Positions 42,001 to 50,270 of a stretch of DNA of 64,000 nucleotides are shown here, in pieces. Position 1 is the stretch's first letter. Every line of letters starts with the position of its first letter. This stretch comes from Meiothermus hypogaeus (GTDB lineage Bacteria; Deinococcota; Deinococci; Deinococcales; Thermaceae). The notes beneath the pieces were generated by a model that was not told the origin of the DNA, ran no database searches, and saw only the letters and a list, made by a program, of their open reading frames with translations. Position numbers and translations under genes: made by a program. The stretch is taken from contig NZ_QWKY01000004.1 of NCBI RefSeq assembly GCF_003574035.1, positions 34,856-98,855 of the forward strand, in the 5' to 3' direction.

Positions 42001-43486
42001 AGGCGCGGCTGGCGGTCACGGTAAAGGGCACCGAGACAGGGTTACCCTCCAGGTCTTCGGCCCGCACGGTGGCGGTCAGGGTGTCGTTGGTCTGGTAGGC
42101 GTACTGGTCGGTCTGGATGTCCAGCACAATCCCCGAGCGGTAGGCGGTGATGAACCCCGTTCCGCCGATCTCCCGCCCGGCTTCGTCGGTCACGCCGGCC
42201 TCGAGGGTCAGGCGGTAGTCTTCCTCTCCCGGCTTGAGGGGTACCTCCACCACCAGCTCGCCCTGGGCATTGAGCCGGCCCTCACCCCGCTCGATGATCT
42301 TGCCCTCGTAGGTGTCTTCGTAGCCCTCGTTCTGGTAGAAGCCGTAGCTCGAGACATACCCAAAGCGATAGTAGGGTCGCTGAAGGATGGAGTAGCTCAC
42401 CCTGCCACCCGAGACCGGCCCCCCAAACAGGTACTCCCCTTTCACCACAAAGCGGGCTTTCTCCCCCTGTACCGCTACCTTTTGGGCCGCTTCGACCGTT
42501 ACCCTGTACTCGGGCTTGACAAACTCCTGCACCTCGAACTCGCCCGTATGCTCTTCGTCCCCCAGCCGGGCCACAAGCGTATACCCGCCCAGCCGGGCAT
42601 CCAGCCCGATGCGAAACTGCCCGCTAAAGCTGCCGTAGGCGTCGGTGGTGAAGCGGCTCGAGAACACTTCGTTATCGTCGTAGTCGCGTACTTCCACCTC
42701 TACCGGCTGGCCTGCCACCGGCTTGAGACCGCTCGCGCTGCGGGCCGTCCCTTTGAAAAACACCGTGTGGCCGGGGCGGTAGACGGGGCGGTCGGTAATG
42801 AGATAAACCCGGTTTTGCTCCTGGTTCCAGCTTTGCCAGTAGGCGCTGCTGAAAGCCCAGGAGGCGCCCGAGCGGGCCGCCACGAAAAGGTTTTCGCTGC
42901 TGTTCAGGTCGCTCTGGAAATAGGCCAGCCCGCCCTCGGCCCGCACCTGCCGGACGAGGCGCTTGTCCCTGGAGACAAAAATCTGCGCTGTGCGGGGCTG
43001 CCCATTGCTGAGGCTGGCGGTGTAGACCAGCATTCTCTGCGGGTCAGACTTAACCAGCAGCCCCAGGTTGGTGACCAGCACCAGCGTAGCCGAGCTAGGG
43101 CGTGGGGTGCCAATCTGGACCAGGTACAACCCTTCGGGCAAGCGCCCCAGGCTCACCTCACCATAGGGCCGGTTTGCAGTGCGAAAGACCGGTATGCTCT
43201 GCACCGGCGACAACCTGAGCTCGCCGGTACGCTCAAAACCGCGCGGCCCCCCTAGCTCCACCACCTTTTCGGGGTTCCCAATCCGTAGGACGCGAACCTG
43301 GCTGCTGCCGCCCCCCGGCAGGTAATACTCCACCCGCACCTGCTGAGTGGGACTAAAGGTGCCGCCCCCATATAGCTGCGGCTCCTGGCGCTGGGCCGAG
43401 CCCGGTATCAAGCCGATCAAGACCAGCCCCAGCAACCCCGTTCCTGCCTGCCAAAAACGTTTCCAATCCTGCGAATATTTGCGCAT
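39020..43486 (-). CDS. Bacterial alpha-2-macroglobulin with thioester
   Basis: A 1488-residue exported protein. Signal peptide (TGLLGLVLIGLIPGSAQ), MG beta-domains with an A2M N-terminal block (VYLITDRPVYRPGHTVFFKG), the A2M central segment (FRDTILWLPSVETNEQGEA), and the thioester region YPYGCSEQTMSRFLPS with Cys984 and Gln987 in a CxEQ motif, followed by the helical thioester domain. The thioester is therefore likely functional. A2M proteins trap attacking proteases. It belongs to the YfaS-like group: a DUF1175 gene (YfaT-like) precedes it, as in E. coli. A metallopeptidase gene follows. Confidence 0.9.
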   Translation of the reverse strand: MRKYSQDWKRFWQAGTGLLGLVLIGLIPGSAQRQEPQLYGGGTFSPTQQVRVEYYLPGGGSSQVRVLRIGNPEKVVELGGPRGFERTGELRLSPVQSIPVFRTANRPYGEVSLGRLPEGLYLVQIGTPRPSSATLVLVTNLGLLVKSDPQRMLVYTASLSNGQPRTAQIFVSRDKRLVRQVRAEGGLAYFQSDLNSSENLFVAARSGASWAFSSAYWQSWNQEQNRVYLITDRPVYRPGHTVFFKGTARSASGLKPVAGQPVEVEVRDYDDNEVFSSRFTTDAYGSFSGQFRIGLDARLGGYTLVARLGDEEHTGEFEVQEFVKPEYRVTVEAAQKVAVQGEKARFVVKGEYLFGGPVSGGRVSYSILQRPYYRFGYVSSYGFYQNEGYEDTYEGKIIERGEGRLNAQGELVVEVPLKPGEEDYRLTLEAGVTDEAGREIGGTGFITAYRSGIVLDIQTDQYAYQTNDTLTATVRAEDLEGNPVSVPFTVTASRAYWVRGQGEQRERTLRVQGRTDARGQATVRLKLPKQGSYALTVEARDGAGRATQALDWVWVSDGSYWFWDYKSLKITVDKPEYRVGETARFVVQSPVSDGWALVNLEGERIAKPEIVRFQGSTFTYELKLTPQMAPNGYLSVTILGQGEYYSEVAGFLLPPSEKFLNVAITSDKTTYKPGETATYRLKVADPQGRPVKSQVTVGLVDEAIYLVRPEKSPDIRGFFWGLKSNVVGTQTAGGYYFGNVAPAYSTAARAPMDKAVFGQSKEALAQPRVREDFRDTILWLPSVETNEQGEATVEARFPDNLTQWRLTARAISLSDTVGQATQTVTTTLPVIARLSTPRFLVRGDEATLRVIGQNNLAENQAGQLRLEATNISLLTPPTTLAQLPAGGRAAAGYRVRADQSGTVTLQASALTPAASDALRTRLSIFPKGLKEELGWASQSGERWKFTLPPSTDLSQTQGKLYLTPSLAAAVTPALGYLAGYPYGCSEQTMSRFLPSVLAKQAGDFAQLPENLAANLDDFVAAGLKRLYDFQHEDGGWGFWQNDASSVYISSYVLSGLLQAQQAGYRVREDALRRGVQYLLKTLNRPDASTYAADAVAYAAYAFALAGPRYMPQGWRPGVLQAGRPLLNRTAFQSVQPLDLGYLQDYLTRRDLTPYGHALIVLAYQQNGNRTQAERALDGLLTKLTERERSAYWEVRAPRFAWNDDRLEATARGLEALAKLRPNHPAIAKIVNWLMQERKGARWISTKDTAAVVVAALALAKASGEQPGEQEVQVSVNGQTQTLRVPAKGAELALEGLRVGANEVEVISNNRLYLSGSVGYFEERAYLQPEAKGLRVARTYEKLTPRYDTKAERFVYDRSPLSGPLKVGELVVVTLTVRPEQGAVRYVVVEEPTPAGLAVVENDDSFRIAGVRSRFGDDYYGWNYWFDGREIRDRQVEFFFSYLSGPVTFTYVLRAETPGSFTALPTLAWMMYEPEVRGVGTVRQVQVRE

Positions 43487-43521
43487 AACACCTCACCTGG
43501 ATGCGATTTGTGGACTTTTGC

Positions 43522-43593
43522 CTACCATTGTTGCAGCTCCTCGGGCGGTGGTTCGGCAGGCTGAGCAAGTGCGGACTGGGCAGGGGGTCTCAT
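43522..43593 (-). CDS. Small ORF (23 aa) between DUF1175 and A2M genes
   Basis: MRPPAQSALAQPAEPPPEEL then QQW-stop, with GGAGG five bases before the ATG. It fills most of the 125-bp gap and may only couple translation, or be chance. Pro/Ala/Gln-rich, no hydrophobic segment. Confidence 0.3.
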   Translation of the reverse strand: MRPPAQSALAQPAEPPPEELQQW

Positions 43594-43611
43594 GGAACCT
43601 CCGGGCAAGAG

Positions 43612-44370
43612 CTAGTTGCTCACGATCTTCCAGCGATAAAAACCCAAAAAGTAGGGATTATCGGGCCTGGGATGCCAGTATTTCTGGGGGTGCTGGTTCA
43701 GGGTTTGCAGGCTCACCAGCCGTACCTCCCCGCCCTGGGAGGGGGCATAGCCGGTGTGGTAGACCACCAGGCCGTTTCCCAGGTAGACCATGCTGTGATA
43801 AGCCGAGCCCTTGGCCAGCGGATGCACGAAAAACAAGAGGTCGCCGCGCCGGGCCTTGTCCGGGGTGCGGCCCAGAAGGACGCTCGAGTACCGCATCAGG
43901 TACACGGCGCTGGCCCAGCTAACCAGGCGGCCTGCCTGCACATCGTTGGGGCGGTAGGCCCCCGGTTCAATGCGGAAGACCGCCCGGCCAATCTGCGGCA
44001 AAGGGTAAGCGCTCAGGGGCGGGACCTGCACCTTAGGCAGGTAGGGAAACTTCTGGAACCAGGCCGTCGTCTTGGGCTTCAGGGCCTCGAAAAAGGCAAA
44101 GCGCAGCAGGCCAGCGCAGTCCTGCTCCTGGGGTAGCCAGGCGGGCGAGGGGGCGGTGAACTGGGCCTCAGCAATGGCGGCAAACCACTCCAAAAACGCC
44201 TCGCGCTCGGCGGCACCGTGGAGCTCGGCAATGTCGGGATAGCCGTCCTGGTCGAGGTCGGCCAGGTTGGGCCGGGCTGGGCCGAGGGGCGCGGCCAGCG
44301 CCAAACCACAAAGCCCCAAAGCCACCCACCCCAGGCGTCGCCCCACCCACCGCATGCTGGCCGCTTGCAT
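43612..44370 (-). CDS. DUF1175 (YfaT-like) exported protein
   Basis: A 252-residue protein with signal peptide (RLGWVALGLCGLALA) and an Asp-rich calcium-type loop (DLDQDGYPD). The core reads CAGLLRFAFFEALKPKT, YLMRYSSVLLG, RRGDLLFFVHP and YHSMVYLGNG, a pattern like NlpC/P60-type papain folds (Cys ... His). DUF1175 genes accompany A2M/YfaS genes in many bacteria and have an unknown role. Two ATGs are possible (44370 and 44355); the signal peptide fits both. Transcription seems to start in the gap next to family-1 copy 5. Confidence 0.82.
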   Translation of the reverse strand: MQAASMRWVGRRLGWVALGLCGLALAAPLGPARPNLADLDQDGYPDIAELHGAAEREAFLEWFAAIAEAQFTAPSPAWLPQEQDCAGLLRFAFFEALKPKTTAWFQKFPYLPKVQVPPLSAYPLPQIGRAVFRIEPGAYRPNDVQAGRLVSWASAVYLMRYSSVLLGRTPDKARRGDLLFFVHPLAKGSAYHSMVYLGNGLVVYHTGYAPSQGGEVRLVSLQTLNQHPQKYWHPRPDNPYFLGFYRWKIVSN

Positions 44371-44405
44371 ACTCGTTTCGATTGTAGCGCGATCTAAGGT
44401 AAGCT

Positions 44406-44529
44406 GGGGCAGATTCGTCGACTCGTTACCGTTAGGTAGCGAATCAACCCGAGCGAAGTTACCCGCGCAGCAGAGGGCGATACCGCCCCTGGGTTTTTGT
44501 TTTGTAAACTGTCTTTGTGAATCCGGTAT
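44406..44529 (-). mobile_element. MITE-like palindromic element, family 1, copy 5
   Basis: About 124 bp between DUF1175 and the lysoplasmalogenase gene. The GATTCG...GTTACC-GTTA-GGTAGCGAATC hairpin, the CCCGAGCGAAG block and the GTAAACTGTCTTTGTGAATCCGGTAT end are recognisable; the inner mirror of the second hairpin is lost and the first end is degenerate. An older copy than 1-3. Confidence 0.7.
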
Positions 44530-44559
44530 AAAGACTAACTCAGGTGGGTGTAGAAAGCC

Positions 44560-45171
44560 ATGAATGAATGGAGTGGGCTCTGGCTGGGATGGGGCGGTTT
44601 CAGTCTGCTGGGCCTGCTCTGGGCGGAGTGGCAGCGGCGACGTGCTTTGCGGGCTCTCTTCAAGGTGCTTTGCTCGCTGGGGTTCTTGTTCTTCGCCCTC
44701 AGCCTGGGCCTGGCAAGTTTGTTCGCACAGCTTGTTTTTGCGGGGTTGCTGCTTTCGGCGGTCGGAGACGTGCTTTTGCTCTTCAGGTCGAACCGGGCCT
44801 TTCTGGCCGGTCTGCTGGCCTTTTTGCTGGCCCACCTGGCCTATGTGGGGGCCTTCGTGCAGGTGGGTTCGCCGAGCCTGGGGGGCCTGCTGCTGGTCTT
44901 GCTGGGGGGGTATTTCTGGCTGCGCTGGCTGTGGCCGCACCTGGCAGGCTGGCGGGGGCCGGTAATGGCCTATGGTCTCGTCATCAGCCTGATGCTTTGG
45001 GTGGGTCTGGGAGTGCCAAAGCCCCAGGTCTGGCTGGGGGCGCTGCTTTTTTACCTGTCCGACCTGTTTGTGGCCCGGGAGCGCTTTGTGGTGCAAGAAC
45101 CCCTGAACCCTTTGCTGGGGCTGCCGCTGTACTACGTGGCCCAGTACTTGCTGGCCGGGGCGGTGCGGTAA
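44560..45171 (+). CDS. Lysoplasmalogenase-like membrane protein (YhhN family)
   Basis: A 203-residue protein with about eight membrane helices. YhhN-family motifs: LLLSAVGDVLLLF and ALLFYLSDLFVARERFV (conserved Asp residues). Characterised members hydrolyse the vinyl ether bond of lysoplasmalogens; bacterial function is largely unknown. Start at the ATG giving MNEWSGLWLGWG; no clear Shine-Dalgarno. Confidence 0.85.
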   Translation: MNEWSGLWLGWGGFSLLGLLWAEWQRRRALRALFKVLCSLGFLFFALSLGLASLFAQLVFAGLLLSAVGDVLLLFRSNRAFLAGLLAFLLAHLAYVGAFVQVGSPSLGGLLLVLLGGYFWLRWLWPHLAGWRGPVMAYGLVISLMLWVGLGVPKPQVWLGALLFYLSDLFVARERFVVQEPLNPLLGLPLYYVAQYLLAGAVR

Positions 45172-45187
45172 AAAACCTTCCGTTGCC

Positions 45188-46858
45188 TCAAACCAGCCAC
45201 AGCACGCCATATGGCGGAATCTGCCCGGAAAAGTATTTCCCACTGATCAGGTCGCGCCCCACGCGGTTGATGGGCTGGGGTTTTGGGGTCACGTTGATAT
45301 AGCAGCCCACCTGCCGGTCGCGGTAGCCCCGGATGATGCGCAGCACTTCCCTGGACTCCATCACCACCTGGGGGGCGCCCGGGTGAAAGGCCGGGTGGGA
45401 GGCCCGCACCTTGATCAGGTGGGTCATGCGCTGAAGGATTTTGTACGCGCGGGTATGGGGGTTGCCTAGCAATCCCTCCAGCTCCGGGCCGGTGAACTTG
45501 TGCCGGTTGAGGCGGCGATTAATACCGCTTTCCTCCAGACCTGCATGGTCGGAGGGAGAGCCGAAGAGGCTGTGGATGTAAACCCCCGGCACGCCCTGCA
45601 GGCTGAGGAGGATGGACTGGGCAGCCAGGAAGCGGTCAATCTGGAGATCTTCGGGCTCCTCGCTGTAGGGGGGATTGAGGGCATCGAACAACGTCAGGCA
45701 GAGCTCGTAGGGCACCGGGCCCTCAGGGGTGTCTTTGTAGTTGACACGGCCCCCATGATCCAGGGCTTGTTGCACCAGGGCGGCAATTTCTTCGGGCTCT
45801 AAAAGGCCCTGGGCGGGCACCACCCCCAGCCCGTCGTGGGAGGCCAGAAAGTTGAAGAAGGTGGTTTGTTCGCTGGGGGATTCCAGGCCCGCTGCCCAGG
45901 CGGCCAGCTTGCTGGCGTCGCCGGTGCGGAAGGTGTGCAGCACCAGCGGGGGTAGGGGGAACTGGTAAACCATCTGAGCCTCGTCGCGCCCGTTGCCGAA
46001 ATAAGCGATGTTGTCACGGTGCGGTACGTTGGTCTCGGTGATCAGAACCACCTGCGGCGCCACCGCGTCCAGCACCAGCCGCATCAGCTTGACGATGCGG
46101 TGGGCCCCCTCCAGGTGCATACAGGAGGTGCCGATCTCTTTCCAGATAAACCCCACCGCATCCAGCCGGATCAGCTGGGCGCCGTTTTTGACGTAGAACA
46201 AGAGCGCATCCAGTACCTCCAAAAGCACCGCAGGGTTGGCAAAGTTGAGGTCAACCTGGTCGGTGGAGAAGGTGGTCCAGACCAGCTTATCGCCGCTCCT
46301 GGTTTGGAAGGGGGTCAGCAAAGGCAGGGCTCGAGGCCGGAAGACTTTAGAGAGGTCGGTGCCGGGCTCCACCACAATGAAATAGTTTTGATACCTGGGG
46401 TCGTCGCGCAAGAAAGCCTGGAACCACGGCGACGAGGCCGAGACGTGGTTGCAGACCAGGTCGGCCATCAGGCGGAAGTCCTGGGCGATGGCCTGGATGT
46501 GTTCCCAGGAGCCCCACTCGGGTTTGACCTGCTTGAAGTCCACCACACTAAAGCCGTCGTCGGAGGTGTAGGGGTAGAAGGGCAGGATGTGCACCCCGGA
46601 GAACACCCCATGTAGGTACTGCCGCAAAAAGCGCTGCAGGGTTTGCAGGGGGGCCTCGCCGGCCTGGGTAATCTGGTCGGCGTAGGTGATCAGGACGGCG
46701 TCTTTTTCACTCCAGGGGGGCGCTGGGGTGCTTCGGGCAAGGGCAGGGTAGCGCTTTAGCAGAGCCTGGAGTTGTTCTAGTACTTCCTCACCCCGGCCCG
46801 GGTAGAGGAACTCGAGGTGGGCCTGCATTTTCTGTTGTAGGTCGGTCGTGATGGTCAT
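45188..46858 (-). CDS. GH13_18 phosphorylase, probably glucosylglycerate phosphorylase
   Basis: A 556-residue enzyme of the sucrose phosphorylase subfamily. Catalytic elements: MADLVCNHVS, nucleophile Asp in LIRLDAVGF, acid/base Glu in LITETNVPH, and transition-state Asp in FLASHDGLG. The subfamily includes sucrose, glucosylglycerol and glucosylglycerate phosphorylases; the last was characterised from Meiothermus. Given the operon (importer plus GH63-type glucosyl/mannosylglycerate hydrolase), glucosylglycerate phosphorylase is most likely, making glucose-1-phosphate and glycerate. Start MTITTDLQQK; no clear Shine-Dalgarno in the 173-bp gap behind the hydrolase. Confidence 0.82.
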   Translation of the reverse strand: MTITTDLQQKMQAHLEFLYPGRGEEVLEQLQALLKRYPALARSTPAPPWSEKDAVLITYADQITQAGEAPLQTLQRFLRQYLHGVFSGVHILPFYPYTSDDGFSVVDFKQVKPEWGSWEHIQAIAQDFRLMADLVCNHVSASSPWFQAFLRDDPRYQNYFIVVEPGTDLSKVFRPRALPLLTPFQTRSGDKLVWTTFSTDQVDLNFANPAVLLEVLDALLFYVKNGAQLIRLDAVGFIWKEIGTSCMHLEGAHRIVKLMRLVLDAVAPQVVLITETNVPHRDNIAYFGNGRDEAQMVYQFPLPPLVLHTFRTGDASKLAAWAAGLESPSEQTTFFNFLASHDGLGVVPAQGLLEPEEIAALVQQALDHGGRVNYKDTPEGPVPYELCLTLFDALNPPYSEEPEDLQIDRFLAAQSILLSLQGVPGVYIHSLFGSPSDHAGLEESGINRRLNRHKFTGPELEGLLGNPHTRAYKILQRMTHLIKVRASHPAFHPGAPQVVMESREVLRIIRGYRDRQVGCYINVTPKPQPINRVGRDLISGKYFSGQIPPYGVLWLV

Positions 46859-47031
46859 GGCGGTATGAGGAGGAAGGACAAGGTGTTGAATCGCAGTTCC
46901 TATCCTACGGTGTGGGCGCAAGAACGGAGGTACAAGCCTGGTAGGGCCGCGGTTTCCGCTCTCGGGCAAGGGGCTCGACAGGCTGCTTGACGGTTAGCAT
47001 GCGATTTTCGGCAAGACCGCCAGCCACCGGC

Positions 47032-48318
47032 TCAACGCAAGGGGCCTTCGGCCTGACCCCAGGCCAGGTAGATGGCCGCCGTCCAGGAGAACGTGCCACC
47101 CCCCAGGCCCTGTCCGGTGAGGGGGTGAAAGTACTCGCTAAAACCGGTCATCTCGCACAACTTCAGGGTGTCCTGGCGGATGCGAAGGGCCATCTCGGGG
47201 TAGCCGTAATCGGCAAAACCCAGGGCAATCAGATAGTTCACCACTGCCCAGACCGGGCCGCGCCAGTAGCGCTGGGGCTCGAAGCGGGGGCTATAGGGGT
47301 CGGTGCTGGGAACAAGGTAGCGCACCTGCCGGGCCCACCCCTCCAGGGTGCGCAGCAGGCGCAGGGCCCTTTGCGGGCTGGACGTTCCGGCGTAGAGGGG
47401 CAGGAAAGAGGCCGAAACCCCAACCCGGATGGCCGCACCGCTACGGAGGTCGCGGTTGAAATAAAGCCCAGCTTCCTCGTCCCAGAGGCTTTCAATGCCC
47501 CGCTGGCTGGCCTCGAGCCACCCCTCAATTTCGGCCTCGTCGGCGAAGCCCAACCGGCGCGAAAGCCACAGCAGATCGCGGTTGGCCCGGTGCAGCACGC
47601 AGTCAATCAAGAGGCTCGCTACCCGGAAAGGGCATTCGCGGAGCAGGCGAAGCTGGTCGAAGCCGGCCCGCTTGTAGACCTCGAGCAAGGTCAGGAAGCG
47701 GTCGTACTCGCTCTGGTGGGGGCGCTGGGTGGGGTCCACATGGGCGGTATCGCGGCGGATGTAGGGCGGAAGGGCTGGGTCTACCTCGACCCTTGCCAGG
47801 GCTTCGTCCCAGGCCGGGCTGTTGTCGGCCCCGGTCTCCCAGGGGTGCAGCACGGTGATGAGGCCGGTATTCTCCGGGTCACGTTCGCGCTTGAACCAGC
47901 GGTGGTAGGCCAGCATCTTGGGATACAGGCTTCGGGCTTTGGCCTCGGCCTGGGCCTGGTTCTGGGCCTGCTCGAGCATCCAGCGCACAAAAGTAGCAAC
48001 CACCGGCGGCTGGGTGATGGCCGAGGTGGGCGGGGTGCGGGTCACCCCCCAGCGCTCGGGGCCGGGAAAGTAGGTGGGCTCGGGCCGGTGGAAGACGATG
48101 TGGGGCAGCATCCCGTTCGGCCACTGCCCCAGGAAAAGGGTCTCGAGCTCCTGCCACGCCCGCCCTTCATCAAACTGCATCCAGCCCAGGGCGGTAAAGC
48201 CCGCATCCCACAGCCATTGAAAGGGATATAGCCCGGCGGTGGGGATGGTGAAGCCCCCCCGGTCGTTGGCGCGGAGTATACGCCGGGCTTCCTCGGTAAG
48301 CGATTCCTGAACCGGCAT
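47032..48318 (-). CDS. GH63-type mannosylglycerate/glucosylglycerate hydrolase
   Basis: A 428-residue cytoplasmic (alpha/alpha)6 hydrolase. Features shared with the thermophile mannosylglycerate hydrolases: PFQWLWDAGFTALGW (acid Asp), HPWETGADNSPAWD, and QRYWRGPVWAVVNYLIALG with late GFSEYFHPLTGQG (candidate base Glu). These enzymes split 2-O-glycosylglycerate into sugar and glycerate. The start is the ATG three bases after the ABC ATPase stop, so translation is coupled. Confidence 0.83.
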   Translation of the reverse strand: MPVQESLTEEARRILRANDRGGFTIPTAGLYPFQWLWDAGFTALGWMQFDEGRAWQELETLFLGQWPNGMLPHIVFHRPEPTYFPGPERWGVTRTPPTSAITQPPVVATFVRWMLEQAQNQAQAEAKARSLYPKMLAYHRWFKRERDPENTGLITVLHPWETGADNSPAWDEALARVEVDPALPPYIRRDTAHVDPTQRPHQSEYDRFLTLLEVYKRAGFDQLRLLRECPFRVASLLIDCVLHRANRDLLWLSRRLGFADEAEIEGWLEASQRGIESLWDEEAGLYFNRDLRSGAAIRVGVSASFLPLYAGTSSPQRALRLLRTLEGWARQVRYLVPSTDPYSPRFEPQRYWRGPVWAVVNYLIALGFADYGYPEMALRIRQDTLKLCEMTGFSEYFHPLTGQGLGGGTFSWTAAIYLAWGQAEGPLR

Positions 48319-48320
48319 CT

Positions 48321-49382
48321 CTACCTCGCCTCGAGGGCCTGTCCACTGCTGGGGTCCAGCCAGCGCAGGCGATCCGGCTGGGGCTTAAGCCAGATGGTTT
48401 GCCCCGCCCTGACTGCAAAGTCGGGGGGTACGGTGGCTTTGAGGTGCTGCTGGCCAAAGTGCAGGGTCAGCAGGAGGTGGGGCCCCAGGGGCTCCACCAC
48501 CAGCACCTCGGCGGGGAAGCTTTGCGGCTGCTGGACGGTAAAGGCTTCCAGATCCTCGGGCCGTACCCCCAGCAAAACCTCGGGGCCGGGCGCCGCCATG
48601 GGCAAGTCCAGGCTGAGCGAGTCGATCCGGGCCTGCCGGCCCTCCACCGGAAGTTTCAAGAAGTTCATGGGCGGGCTGCCGATAAAGCCCCCCACAAAGG
48701 TATTGGCCGGCTCCTGATAGACCTTCATGGGTTCGTCGTACTGCACCACGTAGCCGGTGTTCATCACTGCGATGCGGTCGGCCAGGCTCATGGCCTCTAC
48801 CTGGTCGTGGGTGACGTACAGGGTGGTGGTGCGGCTCTCGGCCAAAAGGCGCTTGAGTTCGGCCCGCATCTCCAGGCGCAAGAGGGCGTCCAGGTTGGAG
48901 AGGGGCTCGTCCATCAAGAGCACCTCGGGTTCGACCGCCAGGGCCCGGGCCACCGCTACCCGCTGGCGCTGCCCGCCCGAGAGCTGGGCCGGGTAGCGCT
49001 CGAGCAGGTTCTCGATGTGCATCAGGTTGGCGGCCCGCTCCACGTTGGCCTTGAGTTTCTCCGGCGCGGCCTTCTGCATGCGCAGGCCAAAGGCGATGTT
49101 CTCAAACACCGTGAGGTGGGGAAAAACCGCGTAGTTCTGGAAGACCATGGCAATCTTGCGCGCGCGGGGGGGCAGCTGGCTCACATCGCGGTCGCCAATC
49201 CAGACCCGCCCCTTTTCGGCCTGCTCGAGGCCCGCAATGATGCGTAGCAGGGTGGTCTTGCCACAGCCCGAGGGCCCCAGCAACACCACAAATTCCTGGT
49301 CGCGCACCTCGAGCGAAACCCCGTTCAGGGCCTTGAACTTGCCAAAGGTTTTCTCGATGTTTTCCACTCGGATGGAAGCCAT
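48321..49382 (-). CDS. ABC transporter ATPase, MalK/MsmK type
   Basis: A 353-residue ATPase. Walker A GPSGCGKTT, signature LSGGQRQRVAVARAL, Walker B VLLMDEPLSNLDA, switch His in YVTHDQVEAM, and a C-terminal TOBE/OB regulatory part with VLLGVRPEDLEAF. MalK-type ATPases drive sugar importers; this one might also serve the ATPase-less importer at 18863-21906. Start chosen at MASIRVENIEKTF with GGAGG just before; the upstream ATG at 49424 adds non-family residues. Confidence 0.93.
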   Translation of the reverse strand: MASIRVENIEKTFGKFKALNGVSLEVRDQEFVVLLGPSGCGKTTLLRIIAGLEQAEKGRVWIGDRDVSQLPPRARKIAMVFQNYAVFPHLTVFENIAFGLRMQKAAPEKLKANVERAANLMHIENLLERYPAQLSGGQRQRVAVARALAVEPEVLLMDEPLSNLDALLRLEMRAELKRLLAESRTTTLYVTHDQVEAMSLADRIAVMNTGYVVQYDEPMKVYQEPANTFVGGFIGSPPMNFLKLPVEGRQARIDSLSLDLPMAAPGPEVLLGVRPEDLEAFTVQQPQSFPAEVLVVEPLGPHLLLTLHFGQQHLKATVPPDFAVRAGQTIWLKPQPDRLRWLDPSSGQALEAR

Positions 49383-49469
49383 AAACCTCCTAGAGGGTCG
49401 AAAGCTGAAAAGCAGGGGGTGCAACTGTCACGGAAGGCCACTACCACCTTTCTTACCGGTTATCCCACC

Positions 49470-50270
49470 TCACCGGTTGGCGATGCCCCACAGGGTAAAC
49501 AGGTAGCGCCGGATGACAAAGATGAAGATCAGGGCCGGCACAATCAGGAAGAAGCCCCCGGCAAAGCGAAAGGGCAAGGGGGAGTCGTTGAGCGAGGTCA
49601 GCAAGAAAGCGGGCAGGGTGCGCTCGCGCAGGGTGAGCAGGGTGGCGGCAAAGACCTCGTTCCACGAGATCACAAAAGCAAAAATGGCGGTGGCCGCCAG
49701 TCCGGGCAGGGCCAGTGGCAGCACCACCCGAAGGAAGGCCTGGATGCGGTTGCAGCCCAGGGTCCAGGCCGCTTCCTCCAGCTCCTTGGGGATGCCCAGA
49801 AACAGGCTGCTGGTCACCAGCACCGCAAAAGGCAGGGCCAGCGCGGTGTGCACCAGGGCTACCCCGAAGGCGGTGTCGTAGATGCCCACCTGGATGAATT
49901 GCACCGCCAGCGGGATGGCCAGAATGGCCAGGGGAAAAGCCCGCGTCATCAGAATCAGCAGGCGATAGGCGTCGGCGCCTGCAAAACGGTAGCGGGCCAG
50001 GGCATAGCCCGCCGGGGCCCCCAGCAGCACCGAGAAAACCAGGGTCATGGCGGCCACGGTCAGGCTGTTGCGGATGGCCTTCCAGACCCCCTCCACCCCA
50101 AAAAAGAAGGAGATGGTCTCCAGGGAAAACTGCTGCGGCAAGAGGCCCTTGGGCCAGGCAAAGACCGAAGGGCGGTCGCTAAAGGCCAGGGTGGCGATCA
50201 GAAAGATGGGAATCAGTACCCACAACACCAGCACGATCGCCAAAAACAGATAGAGCCAACGCAGGTTCAT
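49470..50270 (-). CDS. ABC sugar permease, MalG type
   Basis: A 266-residue permease with six helices. EAA loop: LEEAAWTLGCNRIQAFLRVV and LPLALPG. Overlaps the MalF-type stop by 4 bp. Part of the glycosylglycerate importer. Confidence 0.9.
   Translation of the reverse strand: MNLRWLYLFLAIVLVLWVLIPIFLIATLAFSDRPSVFAWPKGLLPQQFSLETISFFFGVEGVWKAIRNSLTVAAMTLVFSVLLGAPAGYALARYRFAGADAYRLLILMTRAFPLAILAIPLAVQFIQVGIYDTAFGVALVHTALALPFAVLVTSSLFLGIPKELEEAAWTLGCNRIQAFLRVVLPLALPGLAATAIFAFVISWNEVFAATLLTLRERTLPAFLLTSLNDSPLPFRFAGGFFLIVPALIFIFVIRRYLFTLWGIANR

Noticed and set aside
43612..45243. 543-residue fusion of DUF1175 with an upstream domain
   Set aside because: The upstream part is antisense to the lysoplasmalogenase gene and passes through a MITE; the signal peptide marks the true start near 44370.
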